From a virus: 64,000 nt of DNA. A program made the position numbers and the translations under genes. Shown one piece after another: positions 7,619 to 15,369 of this stretch (its first letter is position 1; the number at the start of each line of letters is the position of its first letter). Location of the stretch: positions 1 through 64,000 of IMG/VR virus record IMGVR_UViG_3300009177_000034. The stretch is one strand, 5' to 3'. Below the pieces are notes generated by a model, which saw only the letters and a list, made by a program, of their open reading frames with translations, made no database searches and had not been told where the DNA came from.

Positions 7619-8193
7619 TGGGTGCCTCGATCCTGGAGCGCCCTGTAAACGAGGAGGGCGGCGAAGAAGGTTTGCTCGGCGGCCTGGGCCTCGGCCGTCA
7701 GGTCGTGGAGGGCGAAGGTGCCGTTCTTCCGAAGCTGGACCACGAACACCGAGGACACGGGGGCCTCAGGGTGCGTGTCGTTCCACAGGCGCCAGTAGGC
7801 CGCGAGTTGGAAGCGGGCCGCCCACAGGTCTGGGTGGTCGGTGAACTTCCAGTCGATGAGGACCGTCGGCAGGCGGCCCAGGGTTCCCACGCGATCCAAG
7901 TGGCCGACATATCCCCACGCCGGATGGAGCAGACGGTGCTCGCTGGCGATGGCCTTGTGCTGCGTCTCGCGCACGAAGGCGCGGTAGCCGTCCAGGCCCG
8001 GTCGCACCTCGGGGTGGACGCTGGCCTCGTCGAGGCGCCCCGCGGCGTCCAGTTCGCACGCCTTGTGCACCGCCGTGCCGAGGGCCGCCGCGCGCTCCCG
8101 GCTCGGGCCCTGGCTCCAGCCGGTCCAGCCCAAACCCGTCGCGGTCAGAATCTCGCTGACTCTCGGGTAGGCGACGCCGTCAATCTCGATCAC
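7615..8193 (-). CDS. PD-(D/E)XK exonuclease (RecB/Cas4-like)
   Basis: The 192-residue protein starts with GTG 8193, coupled by GTGA to recT. It carries the fold's pieces in order: GTAVHKACEL (motif I helix), YVGHLDRVG with the catalytic D, PTVLIDWKF with the D-xK pair, and RFQLAAYWRL (QxxxY-like motif). It would produce the single-stranded tails on which the adjacent RecT annealing protein acts, as in other two-gene phage recombination systems. Confidence 0.9.
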   Translation of the reverse strand: MIEIDGVAYPRVSEILTATGLGWTGWSQGPSRERAAALGTAVHKACELDAAGRLDEASVHPEVRPGLDGYRAFVRETQHKAIASEHRLLHPAWGYVGHLDRVGTLGRLPTVLIDWKFTDHPDLWAARFQLAAYWRLWNDTHPEAPVSSVFVVQLRKNGTFALHDLTAEAQAAEQTFFAALLVYRALQDRGTH

Positions 8194-9215
8194 AGTTCCC
8201 CCGCGACCTCCTTCAACCGGATGATGAACCGCTCGGCCTGCTCGGCGTCCAGCGCCGTGCTGGTCGTCTGCCCGAACTCCGCCAGGAGGATGCGCTTCGT
8301 CTCCCCCTTCTTGACCTTGTCGACGAGGCGCGACAGGCGGAAGTAGGCCAGCATATGCTCCTGCGTCATGCCGGCCGTCTCGAACAGTTGTCCGTTGATG
8401 GTGAACTGGGTGCGGGCCGGCTCGGGCTCGGGGGCGGGCGGCGGGTCGTCGTCGACCGGCGCCCGGCTCACCAGCGCGAGGCCCTTCCCGGTGCCCGACG
8501 GCGCGTCGAGGATGACCGTCTCCGTCGTCGCCTTGCGCTCCTGGGCCTGGCGGATCGACTCGGCCAGCGGCGCCGTCAGGTCGGGCTCGTCCACCGCGCG
8601 CGGCATGAAGCCGTCCGTCGCCGGCGCCGCCGTGGTGGCGGCGACCTCGTCCGCGCCCGCGGGGGCCCGCGCGTCCCCTAACTCGCCCTCGGTATAGACG
8701 GGCACCCCGCCCACCGCCTCCAGACAGAACCACTTCACCCCGTTGCTCATCGCACGGCAGAACTTCATGTTGCGCGGGAACTTCACGTGGGGGCTGTTCG
8801 CGCGGTTCAACCCGGCCATGACAACGTCGGCCTGCTCGTAGCGCGACACGCCCAGCGATTCGCGCTTGCCGTTGACCACTTCGAAGAACTCGATCTCGCA
8901 CACGTCGGCGGTATGCTCCCGGATGCGGTAGTCGTACTTGCCCGACCGCTTGATGATGGCCCCGAGGGTGACGGCCGCGACCTCCGGGTGCCCCTCGACC
9001 ATGTGGATGGACAGCATGGCCTGGATGGGTTTGAGGCCCAACTCCTGCCCGTAGAGCATCTTCACGATGGCCTGGCTTTGGGCCTTCACGTCGGGGAAGA
9101 ACCCGCTCTTGACAAACACCTCGCTCAGGCCCGCAACGGAGAATCCGCTCTCGCCGAGCGCGACCTCGACGGCGTCTCGCTTGGCTGGCATCGTCCCGCC
9201 GTTCTCCTCGGTCAT
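8190..9215 (-). CDS. RecT-family single-strand annealing protein
   Basis: The 341-residue protein starts at ATG 9215 (ATGA with the upstream HNH-like gene); MPAKRD eight codons later is an alternative. Residues about 20-180 match RecT proteins: QAIVKMLYGQELGL, PIQAMLSIHMVEGHPEV, IIKRSGKYDYRI, and a long segment ending KFCRAMSNGVKWF. An acidic proline-rich linker precedes a short C-terminal helical domain. It should anneal complementary single strands made by the adjacent nuclease. The C-terminal extension is longer than in minimal RecT proteins. Confidence 0.9.
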   Translation of the reverse strand: MTEENGGTMPAKRDAVEVALGESGFSVAGLSEVFVKSGFFPDVKAQSQAIVKMLYGQELGLKPIQAMLSIHMVEGHPEVAAVTLGAIIKRSGKYDYRIREHTADVCEIEFFEVVNGKRESLGVSRYEQADVVMAGLNRANSPHVKFPRNMKFCRAMSNGVKWFCLEAVGGVPVYTEGELGDARAPAGADEVAATTAAPATDGFMPRAVDEPDLTAPLAESIRQAQERKATTETVILDAPSGTGKGLALVSRAPVDDDPPPAPEPEPARTQFTINGQLFETAGMTQEHMLAYFRLSRLVDKVKKGETKRILLAEFGQTTSTALDAEQAERFIIRLKEVAGEL

Positions 9216-9835
9216 GGCTTCATGCTCCTGCTCCTGACGGCGACTGTGAGGGCATCGGCGACAGACCAGCCGCGGGTGAGCCTGTGCCGGATGGTGGCCA
9301 CGAGTAGGCCTTGACGCCTGGCCCACTCGGTGAGACAGTGCGTCTCCTCGCCCAGGGTCAGGAGTCGGTTGGTTCGCTTGTTCTGCCCCTGCTCGCGCGT
9401 GGTCGCCCATCGGACGTTCCCTGGCGCGTACGGGCCGCTCTGGTCCGGGTATCGGTCCAAGGAGTGCTGGGCGGAGGGGCGGGGCCCTACGGCCCGAAGG
9501 AAGGCGGAAAAGTCGCGCCAGTCAGGGCAGACGGAGATGCCGCGCCCGCCGTAGTTCGCGTAGGACTTGTTGCGCGGGTTGGTGCATCGCTGGACCATCC
9601 GTTCCCATGTCTGATACTCGGCTGTTTTGGCGTGCTCTCGGCTGTGCCCGTGACGGGTCGACCTCTCGATGGTGGCGCATCCACACGAACGCGAGAGGCC
9701 TCGGATGAGATGAGTGTGCTGGACCAGCGACTCGGTCCCACACGCGCATCGGCAGAGCCATCGTACCTGTTTGCGCCGCTTCTCAGGTGCCGCCCGCGAC
9801 AGCACCGTCCAGCGCCCGACCACCTGGCCGATCAT
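9212..9835 (-). CDS. YGGRG-family homing-endonuclease-like protein with zinc finger
   Basis: The 207-residue protein has an N-terminal zinc-binding module (WLCRCACGTESLV, SCGCATIER), a middle core (RCTNPRN, NYGGRGISVC, LDRYPDQSGPYAPGN, RWATTREQ) and an HTH-like tail (LTEWARRQGLLVATIRHRL). It is the fullest version of the family in this window. It lies directly upstream of recT with an ATGA overlap, inserted into the recombination operon. DNA cleavage and homing are inferred. Confidence 0.82.
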   Translation of the reverse strand: MIGQVVGRWTVLSRAAPEKRRKQVRWLCRCACGTESLVQHTHLIRGLSRSCGCATIERSTRHGHSREHAKTAEYQTWERMVQRCTNPRNKSYANYGGRGISVCPDWRDFSAFLRAVGPRPSAQHSLDRYPDQSGPYAPGNVRWATTREQGQNKRTNRLLTLGEETHCLTEWARRQGLLVATIRHRLTRGWSVADALTVAVRSRSMKP

Positions 9836-10023
9836 GGCGGCGGGACCTCGGGTGTTGGGGGTGGCGGCTTCCGCTTCGGGCGCGCGACGGTGAGCATCTG
9901 GACGCGGGCCGTGGCGAAGTCCAGGGTTTGACGGAGGAGGAACAGGGCCATCGCGTCGAGGGGGCGGTCCAGGGCGGCCTTCGCGGTCGCCAGGGCGTGC
10001 AGGGCCTCTGCCTTGGGTGTCAC
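9832..10023 (-). CDS. 63-residue protein, first gene behind promoter 10088-10116
   Basis: GTG 10023 is preceded by GGGCAGG, and its stop overlaps the next start. The product has one helix (ALHALATAKAALDRPLDAMA) and a basic proline-rich tail (RPKRKPPPPTP). It is the first ORF after the promoter at 10088-10116, so it heads the recombination transcript. No family is recognised. Confidence 0.65.
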   Translation of the reverse strand: MTPKAEALHALATAKAALDRPLDAMALFLLRQTLDFATARVQMLTVARPKRKPPPPTPEVPPP

Positions 10024-10087
10024 CGGGGGACCTGCCCTTTCTGTCGGGTCGCCTGTCCCGACGCGCGACTACTCAGGCGAGGGCGCC

Positions 10088-10116
10088 ATCGTGCGCCCTG
10101 ATTGTCAGCGTGTCAA
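10088..10116 (-). promoter_or_regulatory. Sigma70-like promoter of recombination operon
   Basis: On the minus strand TTGACA (10116-10111), 17-base spacer, CACGAT (10093-10088). The spacer begins CGCTGACAA, identical to the promoter at 61536-61564. A GGGCGC...GCGCCC inverted repeat overlaps and follows the -10 box. Confidence 0.6.
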
Positions 10117-10129
10117 GGGCGGTGGGGCC

Positions 10130-10351
10130 CTAGACCAGGCGCGCGTGCGGAAAGGGCCCTTCGACCAAGCGGGCGCCTTGGAAGGGGCCTTCCACTAGAC
10201 GAGCGTGCGCGAATGGGCGGGGGCAGTCGAGGCAGTCGCAGCCCTCGCCGTGGGGCATCAGGGTCGCGCGGTACTTGCCCGCTGGGGTCGCTGGGCGCGT
10301 CCAGATGGTGGTCTTGGCTGCCGCCTGCCGGGTGCTGCGTGTGTTCTTCAT
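10130..10351 (-). CDS. 73-residue protein with C-terminal ARLVEGPF repeats
   Basis: ATG 10351 lies 6 bases after the -10 box of the promoter at 10358-10386, so it may be translated from a leaderless mRNA. The N-terminus is basic (MKNTRSTRQAAAKTT), a CDCLDC motif sits mid-way, and the end consists of nine-residue repeats (ARLVEGPFQ, ARLVEGPFP, HARLV). No family is recognised. The clear promoter and position as first gene argue it is real and early-expressed. Confidence 0.6.
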   Translation of the reverse strand: MKNTRSTRQAAAKTTIWTRPATPAGKYRATLMPHGEGCDCLDCPRPFAHARLVEGPFQGARLVEGPFPHARLV

Positions 10352-10357
10352 GTCCCC

Positions 10358-10386
10358 ATAGTGCGCTCTTGTTGTCGATATGTCAA
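10358..10386 (-). promoter_or_regulatory. Sigma70-like promoter, possibly leaderless
   Basis: TTGACA (10386-10381), 17 bases, CACTAT (10363-10358) on the minus strand, followed after six bases by the ATG at 10351. The spacer starts TATCGACAA, matching the TTGACA-N4-GACAA pattern of three other promoters here. Confidence 0.65.
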
Positions 10387-10450
10387 CATGGAGATTGGCG
10401 ACACGGCGGAGCCGCCTGTGATCGGCCCCGCCGCTGCCTGCCCTCGCAAG

Positions 10451-10470
10451 GGTGGCGCCCAGGCGCCACC
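10451..10470 (-). terminator. Perfect hairpin after lysis operon
   Basis: GGTGGCGCC and GGCGCCACC flank a two-base loop, a perfect 9-bp stem 14 bases beyond the stop of the last lysis-region ORF. There is no clear U-run, so termination may depend on the stem alone or on Rho. It separates the late operon from the promoter at 10358-10386. Confidence 0.5.
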
Positions 10471-10483
10471 AGCGACAACGAGC

Positions 10484-10633
10484 CTACGTCGGCTTGGCGG
10501 CCCGCGCAAGACGCGCGCGCTCGGCCCGATGAAAGACGCAGGCGCAGAGCGGGCCATGCGGCGGGGCCTCGCGCGCGGGCGGCGGCGGCGGGGCGACCCC
10601 GCGGCGGGGCGGCGGCGGGGGCGGCTTCTTCAT
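10484..10633 (-). CDS. 49-residue proline-rich peptide
   Basis: ATG 10633 overlaps the stop of the SleB-type hydrolase gene (ATGA). The product starts MKKPPPPPPRRG and ends with a short CACVFHRAERARL helix. Low-complexity composition and high GC make chance opening possible; coupling is the only positive evidence. Confidence 0.35.
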   Translation of the reverse strand: MKKPPPPPPRRGVAPPPPPAREAPPHGPLCACVFHRAERARLARAAKPT

Positions 10634-11082
10634 GCCACCAGGAACTCGTGCCGGCCCTCGACCAGCGTCACGCGGGCGGCGTCGTACCACGCGGGCAGGT
10701 CGCCCAGGCGCCGCCCCGCGCGCGTCGCCGCGGGGTTGAGATAGAACAGCGCCCCGCCCGTCGGGTCGGCCTCCAGGCGCCAGTAGGCGAGACTGGCCGC
10801 GCGCCACGCCGCCTCCCACGAGGCCGGCGCGATGGCCGCCAGGCGCGCCGCGCGCGGGCCGGCGTAGTCGGCGTTCCAGGCGCTAAACTGCCGGGGGGCG
10901 AGGCACACCTGGACGATGCCGTCGCCCTGCGCGTCCATCCGGTTGCGGATGACCCACGCCACCGCCACTTGGCCACGCGGCGACTCCGACTCGGCCTCTA
11001 GCAGGACAGTCGCCGCGTAGAGCAGCAGGCCAGGCCAGGTCCGCGGGTCGGCCAGCGGGGGCAGCGGGAGGAGGCCGGCCAT
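10630..11082 (-). CDS. SleB/CwlJ-type cell wall hydrolase (endolysin candidate)
   Basis: The 150-residue protein carries the Hydrolase_2 (SleB/CwlJ) pattern: an N-terminal LLEAESESPRGQVAVAWVIRNR with the likely catalytic glutamate, then a QFSAWN segment, helical AWRAASLAYWRL and a final ALFYLNP...GRHEFL block. SleB-type enzymes cleave peptidoglycan glycan strands. No signal peptide is evident, so export would need a holin or similar. Start ATG 11082 shares one base with the upstream stop (TGATG). Together with nearby membrane proteins it marks the lysis region. Confidence 0.85.
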   Translation of the reverse strand: MAGLLPLPPLADPRTWPGLLLYAATVLLEAESESPRGQVAVAWVIRNRMDAQGDGIVQVCLAPRQFSAWNADYAGPRAARLAAIAPASWEAAWRAASLAYWRLEADPTGGALFYLNPAATRAGRRLGDLPAWYDAARVTLVEGRHEFLVA

Positions 11083-12353
11083 CAGCGGGTCTCCAGGAGC
11101 AGCCCCGTGGGCACGCGGACCAAGAAGGCGTCGAGGCGGTCGCTCCCGTGGTTCGCCGTCCAGACGAACCACTCGCCCGTCGCATCCAGGTTGCCCTTCG
11201 GCAGCTTGCGGTAGTCGTCGCCCCCGCCCGGGGCGTCCAGGTCCACCAGGTTCGGCGCGATCACTACGGCCTCGCACTGGCCGTCGAGGCGGAACCCGAG
11301 AATCTCGTTGTTGCGGGGCTGGCGCTTCCGGTTGGCCCCCGAGCCCACCACGAACTGGCCGTCGGGGCCACCCGGCTGCGCGTTGGCGTGACTGATGTGG
11401 TTGAGGTCAGCGTTCCAGTTCGCCCCCTCGTAGACGACGCGCCCCTGCGGCGCCTGGGCCTCGTCGAGCATCCAGAGGCGCACGGCGTTCGGCTGGCCGT
11501 TCCAGTTGTCGGCGGCGACCATGTAGCCGAAGCCCAGGTCGGAGTGGCCGCCCGCGCCCTTGGGGTCCGTCAGCACGCGCTGGGTCCCGGCCCAGAGGTC
11601 CACGATGACGTTGTCCTCGCCCTCCAGGCCGTCGACGTTCTCCTTGATCACCAGGTAGCGCCCGCTCTTGTCAAGCTGACACTCGTCGTAGGGCCCCCGG
11701 GCGGGGAGGAACACGAAGGCCGTCTCGGGCGGGCGCCCCTCGTAGTAGACGAGGCTCCCGATGGCCGCGTTCGGCTCGACGGCCTCCTTCACCGTCGCGC
11801 TATGGACCCGCCCGTCGGCGCTGCTGTGCCACTGACGGAGGCGCTTCGACAGCGCGCGGTAGGGCGTGATGTCGACGGCGGCCACCACCGTCGTGACGGC
11901 CCGGTCCAGCACGTCGACGCGGTAGAGATGCTCGTCGTCCATGGCGAACAGGAGGTAGGGGTCCGTCGCGTGCCAATACCAGTTCTCCGCCGTCTGCCAT
12001 GACAGCGGATGCGACGCGGGGAACACCGGCCCGAGCGGCTCCACCTGGCCGCTGGCCTTGTCGACCTTGTAGAGCGATGGTCCCGCGCCGCCACGGTTGC
12101 GCTCGATGCCGAGCAGCACCAGGAGATGGCTCAGGCCCGCGTGCGCGTTGATCCGGCGCCAGTAGGAGTAACCCACGTCCCACAGCGCGTCCTGGCCGGC
12201 CATGTCCGACGGGTGGGTGAGGCGGATGCCGAGCGTGCCGTAGGGCGCGGGGAACTCGAAGGGGCCGCGGTCGGGGAGCGTCATCTGACACGGCGGGCGC
12301 ACGTCGCGCACACTGGGCGCCTCGCGGAATCCGCCGGGGTTCGGCATGGGCAC
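11082..12353 (-). CDS. Beta-propeller (WD40/TolB-like) protein
   Basis: The 423-residue protein is built of repeated beta-strand blocks such as LSHLLVLLGIERN, HLYRVDVLDRAVTTV, RYLVIKENVDG and GEFVWTANHGSD-like ends, the look of TolB or oligogalacturonate-lyase-type propellers. Histidine-rich spots (HSDLGFG, LNHISHANAQ) resemble metal or substrate sites of the lyase relatives. There is no clear signal peptide. It sits between the small paralogous proteins and the endolysin candidate, so it is expressed late. It may bind or cut a surface polysaccharide, or be a virion component; neither is shown. Confidence 0.7.
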   Translation of the reverse strand: MPMPNPGGFREAPSVRDVRPPCQMTLPDRGPFEFPAPYGTLGIRLTHPSDMAGQDALWDVGYSYWRRINAHAGLSHLLVLLGIERNRGGAGPSLYKVDKASGQVEPLGPVFPASHPLSWQTAENWYWHATDPYLLFAMDDEHLYRVDVLDRAVTTVVAAVDITPYRALSKRLRQWHSSADGRVHSATVKEAVEPNAAIGSLVYYEGRPPETAFVFLPARGPYDECQLDKSGRYLVIKENVDGLEGEDNVIVDLWAGTQRVLTDPKGAGGHSDLGFGYMVAADNWNGQPNAVRLWMLDEAQAPQGRVVYEGANWNADLNHISHANAQPGGPDGQFVVGSGANRKRQPRNNEILGFRLDGQCEAVVIAPNLVDLDAPGGGDDYRKLPKGNLDATGEWFVWTANHGSDRLDAFLVRVPTGLLLETR

Positions 12354-12447
12354 GGCGGCCGACGACCCGCGCGCCGGGAAGGCGGCCCGCCGAGGCGGTG
12401 GACTGCCCTCGACGGGGCCCGACGCGGGGGCCGCCGACCTGTCGGAG

Positions 12448-12699
12448 CTAGCGGTTGCGCTGCGCCTGCGGGTTGTTCGGGTCCGGGGTGCCCCCGCCCG
12501 GCGTGTTGTCGGTGACGGCCTGCGCCCACTGCGTCGCCTTGCTGTCCATCTCGGTGGCGAGCGCCTGGAGGGCCGCCGGGTCGTTCGCCGCGTCCCGCAC
12601 CTGCTGCGCGAACCCGCGCATCAGGGCCTCCACGGCGTTGCCCGCGTTGGTCATGCCGGTGACGGAGGTCTTCAAGCGGTCGATGTCGGCCTGGGCCAT
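12448..12699 (-). CDS. Small helical late protein, paralogue of next gene
   Basis: The 83-residue protein starts at ATG 12699 behind AGGGAG. It is helical (MAQADIDRLKTSVTGM) with a C-terminal ALQALATEMDSKATQWAQA segment that aligns with ALTALSEQMAATTARWTQA in the neighbouring gene 12723-12935. The two look like a tandem duplication. Function unknown. Confidence 0.7.
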   Translation of the reverse strand: MAQADIDRLKTSVTGMTNAGNAVEALMRGFAQQVRDAANDPAALQALATEMDSKATQWAQAVTDNTPGGGTPDPNNPQAQRNR

Positions 12700-12722
12700 A
12701 GTGGTGTCTCCCTTCGGAGGGG

Positions 12723-12935
12723 TTAGGGTTGGGTGGCGGCGTCGGCCGCCTGCGTCCACCGGGCGGTCGTCGCGGCCATCTGCTCGGACAGCGCCGTCAG
12801 GGCCGCACGGTCGGTGCCGAGGGCGTCGATCTTGCCGACCAGGTCGACGAGCACCAGGCGCAGGGCCTCTAGCTGCTCGGTGGTCGGCGGCAAGGGGGGC
12901 TCGAACTTGACGTGGTGATAGACGTGGATGTCCAT
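12723..12935 (-). CDS. Small helical late protein, paralogue of previous gene
   Basis: The 70-residue protein starts at ATG 12935 behind GGGAGG (MDIHVYHHVKFEPPLP). A helix with LEALRLVLVDLVGKIDALG is followed by the conserved tail ALSEQMAATTARWTQA shared with 12448-12699. The conserved QM/EM...W spacing suggests the same structural role, possibly in an envelope or lysis complex. Confidence 0.7.
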   Translation of the reverse strand: MDIHVYHHVKFEPPLPPTTEQLEALRLVLVDLVGKIDALGTDRAALTALSEQMAATTARWTQAADAATQP

Positions 12936-12960
12936 AGGGTCCTCCCCCGCATAGTGCAGC

Positions 12961-13104
12961 CTACAGGCGGCCAGTGACAAGCAGGATGACGAGGATCAGG
13001 ACGACGAGGCCGACGGCGCCGCCGCCGAGGACCGGGCCGCCGTAGTGCCAGCCCGGCACCGCGAAGAGCAGGACGACGATGAGCAGGACCCAGAGAATGT
13101 TCAT
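12961..13104 (-). CDS. DUF3309-like two-helix membrane protein
   Basis: The 47-residue peptide has two hydrophobic helices (ILWVLLIVVLLFAV and VGLVVLILVILLVT) around a WHYGGPVLGGG turn, matching the small DUF3309-type proteins found in bacteria. ATG 13104 is coupled by ATGA to the upstream membrane peptide. A holin-like role is possible given its place in the lysis region. Confidence 0.7.
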   Translation of the reverse strand: MNILWVLLIVVLLFAVPGWHYGGPVLGGGAVGLVVLILVILLVTGRL

Positions 13105-13262
13105 TTGCCCAGCACCCCGCTATACCCCAGCACAATCACCAGCGACCAGAAGGCCAGGCCCGCGGCGACCAGGCGGTTCCAGTAGGGCTGGATCGGCGGC
13201 ATCGTCGCGAGCACGAAGCAGACGAACGCGAACACCATCAGGATCATGGGCACGGGTGCCAT
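13101..13262 (-). CDS. Small two-helix membrane protein (holin candidate)
   Basis: The 53-residue ORF begins MAPVPMILMVFAFVCFVLA and has a second helix (AAGLAFWSLVIVLGY). The gene follows the secreted protease gene and is coupled to the DUF3309-like gene. Size, two helices and location fit a small holin, but no family signature is seen. Confidence 0.6.
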   Translation of the reverse strand: MAPVPMILMVFAFVCFVLATMPPIQPYWNRLVAAGLAFWSLVIVLGYSGVLGK

Positions 13263-13277
13263 GGAGTCCCCCTGTTG

Positions 13278-14882
13278 TCAGCGTGGCACGGACGCGCGCA
13301 CGACGCCGTCCAGGGACAGCGTCACCGTGCTGGCCGTGACCTCGCACCGGAGCGTGAAGGTCGAGCCCGCGGGGCACGGCGTGGTGCCGAGCGGGCACTT
13401 CGTCGGGTTCGGCACCGGCGCCAGGGCGCCGAGCGGGGTGGCCACCACCAGCGTCGTGCCGGTCAGGCGGGAGATGCGGAGGCCGCTGGTCCCGCCCCAC
13501 AGGCGCGCGCAGCGGTAGCCGGGCACGTCGACCTCGTACCTGGCGCCGGCGAGGCCGCGGTGCACGAAGGGCGTCGTCACGTCCGCACTGCCCGGCGGCG
13601 GCGGGGGCGGCGGTGGGGGTGGCGGCGGCGGCGGGGGCGGGGCGACGGCGCCGCCGATGACAACCTCGGCCCCCGCGCTCGGCGACGCGCTCCGCACCTC
13701 GACGGTGATCTGGCTCACCGGGTCCGTCCAGGGCACGCCGACGGGCAGCGGGGAGCCCGGCGCGCCCACGCCCGGGGTCATGTCGAGGAGGAAGATGCCG
13801 TTGCTGCTGCCGCCCGTCTGCAGATGCACCAGCGTCCCGCCCGGGATGGTGTTCCCCGCGTTGACGCCGCGGTACTCCAGGTAGAGGGCGTCCCCGGTGC
13901 CGGTGCGCCGCAGTTCCAGGGCGCTCGCGTTCGTCTCGTAGGGCAGCAGGCGATAGGTCCCCGCCGTCACGACGCGCGGCTGCACCCACCCGGCGATCTT
14001 CTTCTGGGCCGCGTTCGGGTGGAGCGCGGCGCCGCCCATCACGTCGGCGGTGTCGCCGTACTCGCTCGTCGCGCAGCCCGAGGCCTTGAGCGGGACCGTG
14101 CCGCATTGCATCGAGTGCGAGTGCCACCAGCCGAGGTTGTGCCCGAGTTCGTGGAGCGACAGCATGGCGTAGGCCGTCGAGCCGTTGATCCACGCGCTCG
14201 ACGGGTTGCCGCCGACGGTGCCCAGGCCAGCCCAGGGGCACGCGGCGCTCGACGGCTGCGCGTAGAGCTTGTGCATGTAGCGCGACAGGTCCACGCCGGC
14301 CGCGCGCGCCGCCGCGTCGGCCTTGCTGGCGTTGCCCCAGTAGTCGCAGGCCCCCGACGTGGCCGCGATGGCGAACGGCCCGACCGCCGTGACGGCCATG
14401 TCGAGGGCGCCGTAGGAGACCTCGCGATAGAACCGCGTGATCTCCGCCGCAGTTCCGGCGACGGCGGCGGGGGAGCGGGCGAGGTTCGGCTTGTCGGCGT
14501 AGTCGAGCAGGATCAGCACGACGGCGTGCGTGCCCCCGACGAGGCCGAGCGTCTGGGCGGCGCCGCCGGCGCGCTGGACGAGCGGGACGACGGTCCACTT
14601 CGGGCCCGGCTCGCGCGTGATGCGGACGCGGTCCCCGGACTGAAAGCGCGTGTCCGCCGCCGTGGTGCGGCGGAACACGAAGCAGCCGCCCGTGTCGGGG
14701 CAGACGCTGTAGACGTAGTGGCCGCCGCCGTGGCCGTCGTCAACGTGGAGCACGCGCACGACGCCGTCCAGGGTGACGCCGACCGGGGCCGCGGCCACCC
14801 GGGCGGGCGCCGCGGGGGCCACCGCCGGGGTGGCGAGGGCGCCCAGGAGCAGCAGCAGGCCCGCGAGCGCCTCGGCCCTCAT
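13278..14882 (-). CDS. Secreted metzincin-like zinc metalloprotease
   Basis: The 534-residue protein starts at ATG 14882 with a Sec signal peptide (MRAEALAGLLLLLGALATPA). The catalytic domain has the metzincin zinc site HELGHNLGWWH (H244, E245, H248, H254) and a Met-turn YGDTADVMGG (M282), closest to the gametolysin (M11) and reprolysin pattern. A run of about sixteen prolines near residue 415 links it to a C-terminal domain of beta strands with paired cysteines. The product should be exported and cut proteins outside the cytoplasm. It lies in the lysis region beside a DUF3309-like peptide and a holin candidate. A virion-borne or host-surface target is equally possible. Confidence 0.88.
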   Translation of the reverse strand: MRAEALAGLLLLLGALATPAVAPAAPARVAAAPVGVTLDGVVRVLHVDDGHGGGHYVYSVCPDTGGCFVFRRTTAADTRFQSGDRVRITREPGPKWTVVPLVQRAGGAAQTLGLVGGTHAVVLILLDYADKPNLARSPAAVAGTAAEITRFYREVSYGALDMAVTAVGPFAIAATSGACDYWGNASKADAAARAAGVDLSRYMHKLYAQPSSAACPWAGLGTVGGNPSSAWINGSTAYAMLSLHELGHNLGWWHSHSMQCGTVPLKASGCATSEYGDTADVMGGAALHPNAAQKKIAGWVQPRVVTAGTYRLLPYETNASALELRRTGTGDALYLEYRGVNAGNTIPGGTLVHLQTGGSSNGIFLLDMTPGVGAPGSPLPVGVPWTDPVSQITVEVRSASPSAGAEVVIGGAVAPPPPPPPPPPPPPPPPGSADVTTPFVHRGLAGARYEVDVPGYRCARLWGGTSGLRISRLTGTTLVVATPLGALAPVPNPTKCPLGTTPCPAGSTFTLRCEVTASTVTLSLDGVVRASVPR

Positions 14883-15067
14883 GCCACCCGCCGCAGGCCG
14901 CGCGCGTACTGGTTGTCCTCGCGGAGCCGCACGTTCTCCTCCAGCAGACTCACGCACTTGAGGCGCCAGTAGTCGGCCAGGTCCAGGGCGATCTCGATGT
15001 TCGACCGGCGCGCGGGCGGCGCCGGCGTCACCGGCCGCCCGGGCTGGCCCCGCCCCGCCTGGTTCAC
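14879..15067 (-). CDS. Small coiled-coil protein
   Basis: The 62-residue protein starts at GTG 15067 (GTGA coupling) and ends in the start of the protease gene. A basic proline-rich head is followed by an amphipathic helix (LADYWRLKCVSLLEENVRLRED). A structural or regulatory partner of the adjacent genes is conceivable. Confidence 0.6.
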   Translation of the reverse strand: MNQAGRGQPGRPVTPAPPARRSNIEIALDLADYWRLKCVSLLEENVRLREDNQYARGLRRVA

Positions 15068-15369
15068 GAGCGGGTCCGCCGCTCCGCCGTGGGCGGCGGG
15101 GCCAGGGGCGGCATCGGGACGGGCGGGAGGTCGGCCAGCACCGCGAGCGCCTGGTCCACGCTCATGTCGAGCATGGCCTGCGCGGCGGCCTTCTGCGCGG
15201 GCGTCGCCGCGGGGTGGTCGTTCAGGCGGCCGAGCAGGTCCTTCCACATGTCCAGCAGCGCGGCGTAGGCGTTGAGGGCCATCGGACGGATCGTGGTATA
15301 CCCCTCGCCGAGCAGCTTCATGGCGGGGCCGATCAGTTGGAGCGCACCGAGGATCGCGGCAATGCTCAT
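15064..15369 (-). CDS. Small late protein with N-terminal hydrophobic helix
   Basis: ATG 15369 follows a strong TAGGAGG. The 101-residue product begins MSIAAILGALQLIGPAMKLLGEG, one amphipathic or membrane-associated helix, then DMWKDLLGRLNDHP and a proline-rich end. It is the first minus-strand gene downstream of the antisense HNH insertion. Function unknown; a lysis-accessory role fits the location. Confidence 0.65.
   Translation of the reverse strand: MSIAAILGALQLIGPAMKLLGEGYTTIRPMALNAYAALLDMWKDLLGRLNDHPAATPAQKAAAQAMLDMSVDQALAVLADLPPVPMPPLAPPPTAERRTRS

Noticed and set aside
10451-10470. A possible attachment site at the perfect inverted repeat
   Set aside because: There is no integrase, no second copy and no tRNA; a terminator hairpin is simpler.
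13600-13650. GGC/GGGGGC tracts as a structured regulatory element
   Set aside because: They encode the polyproline linker of the protease.
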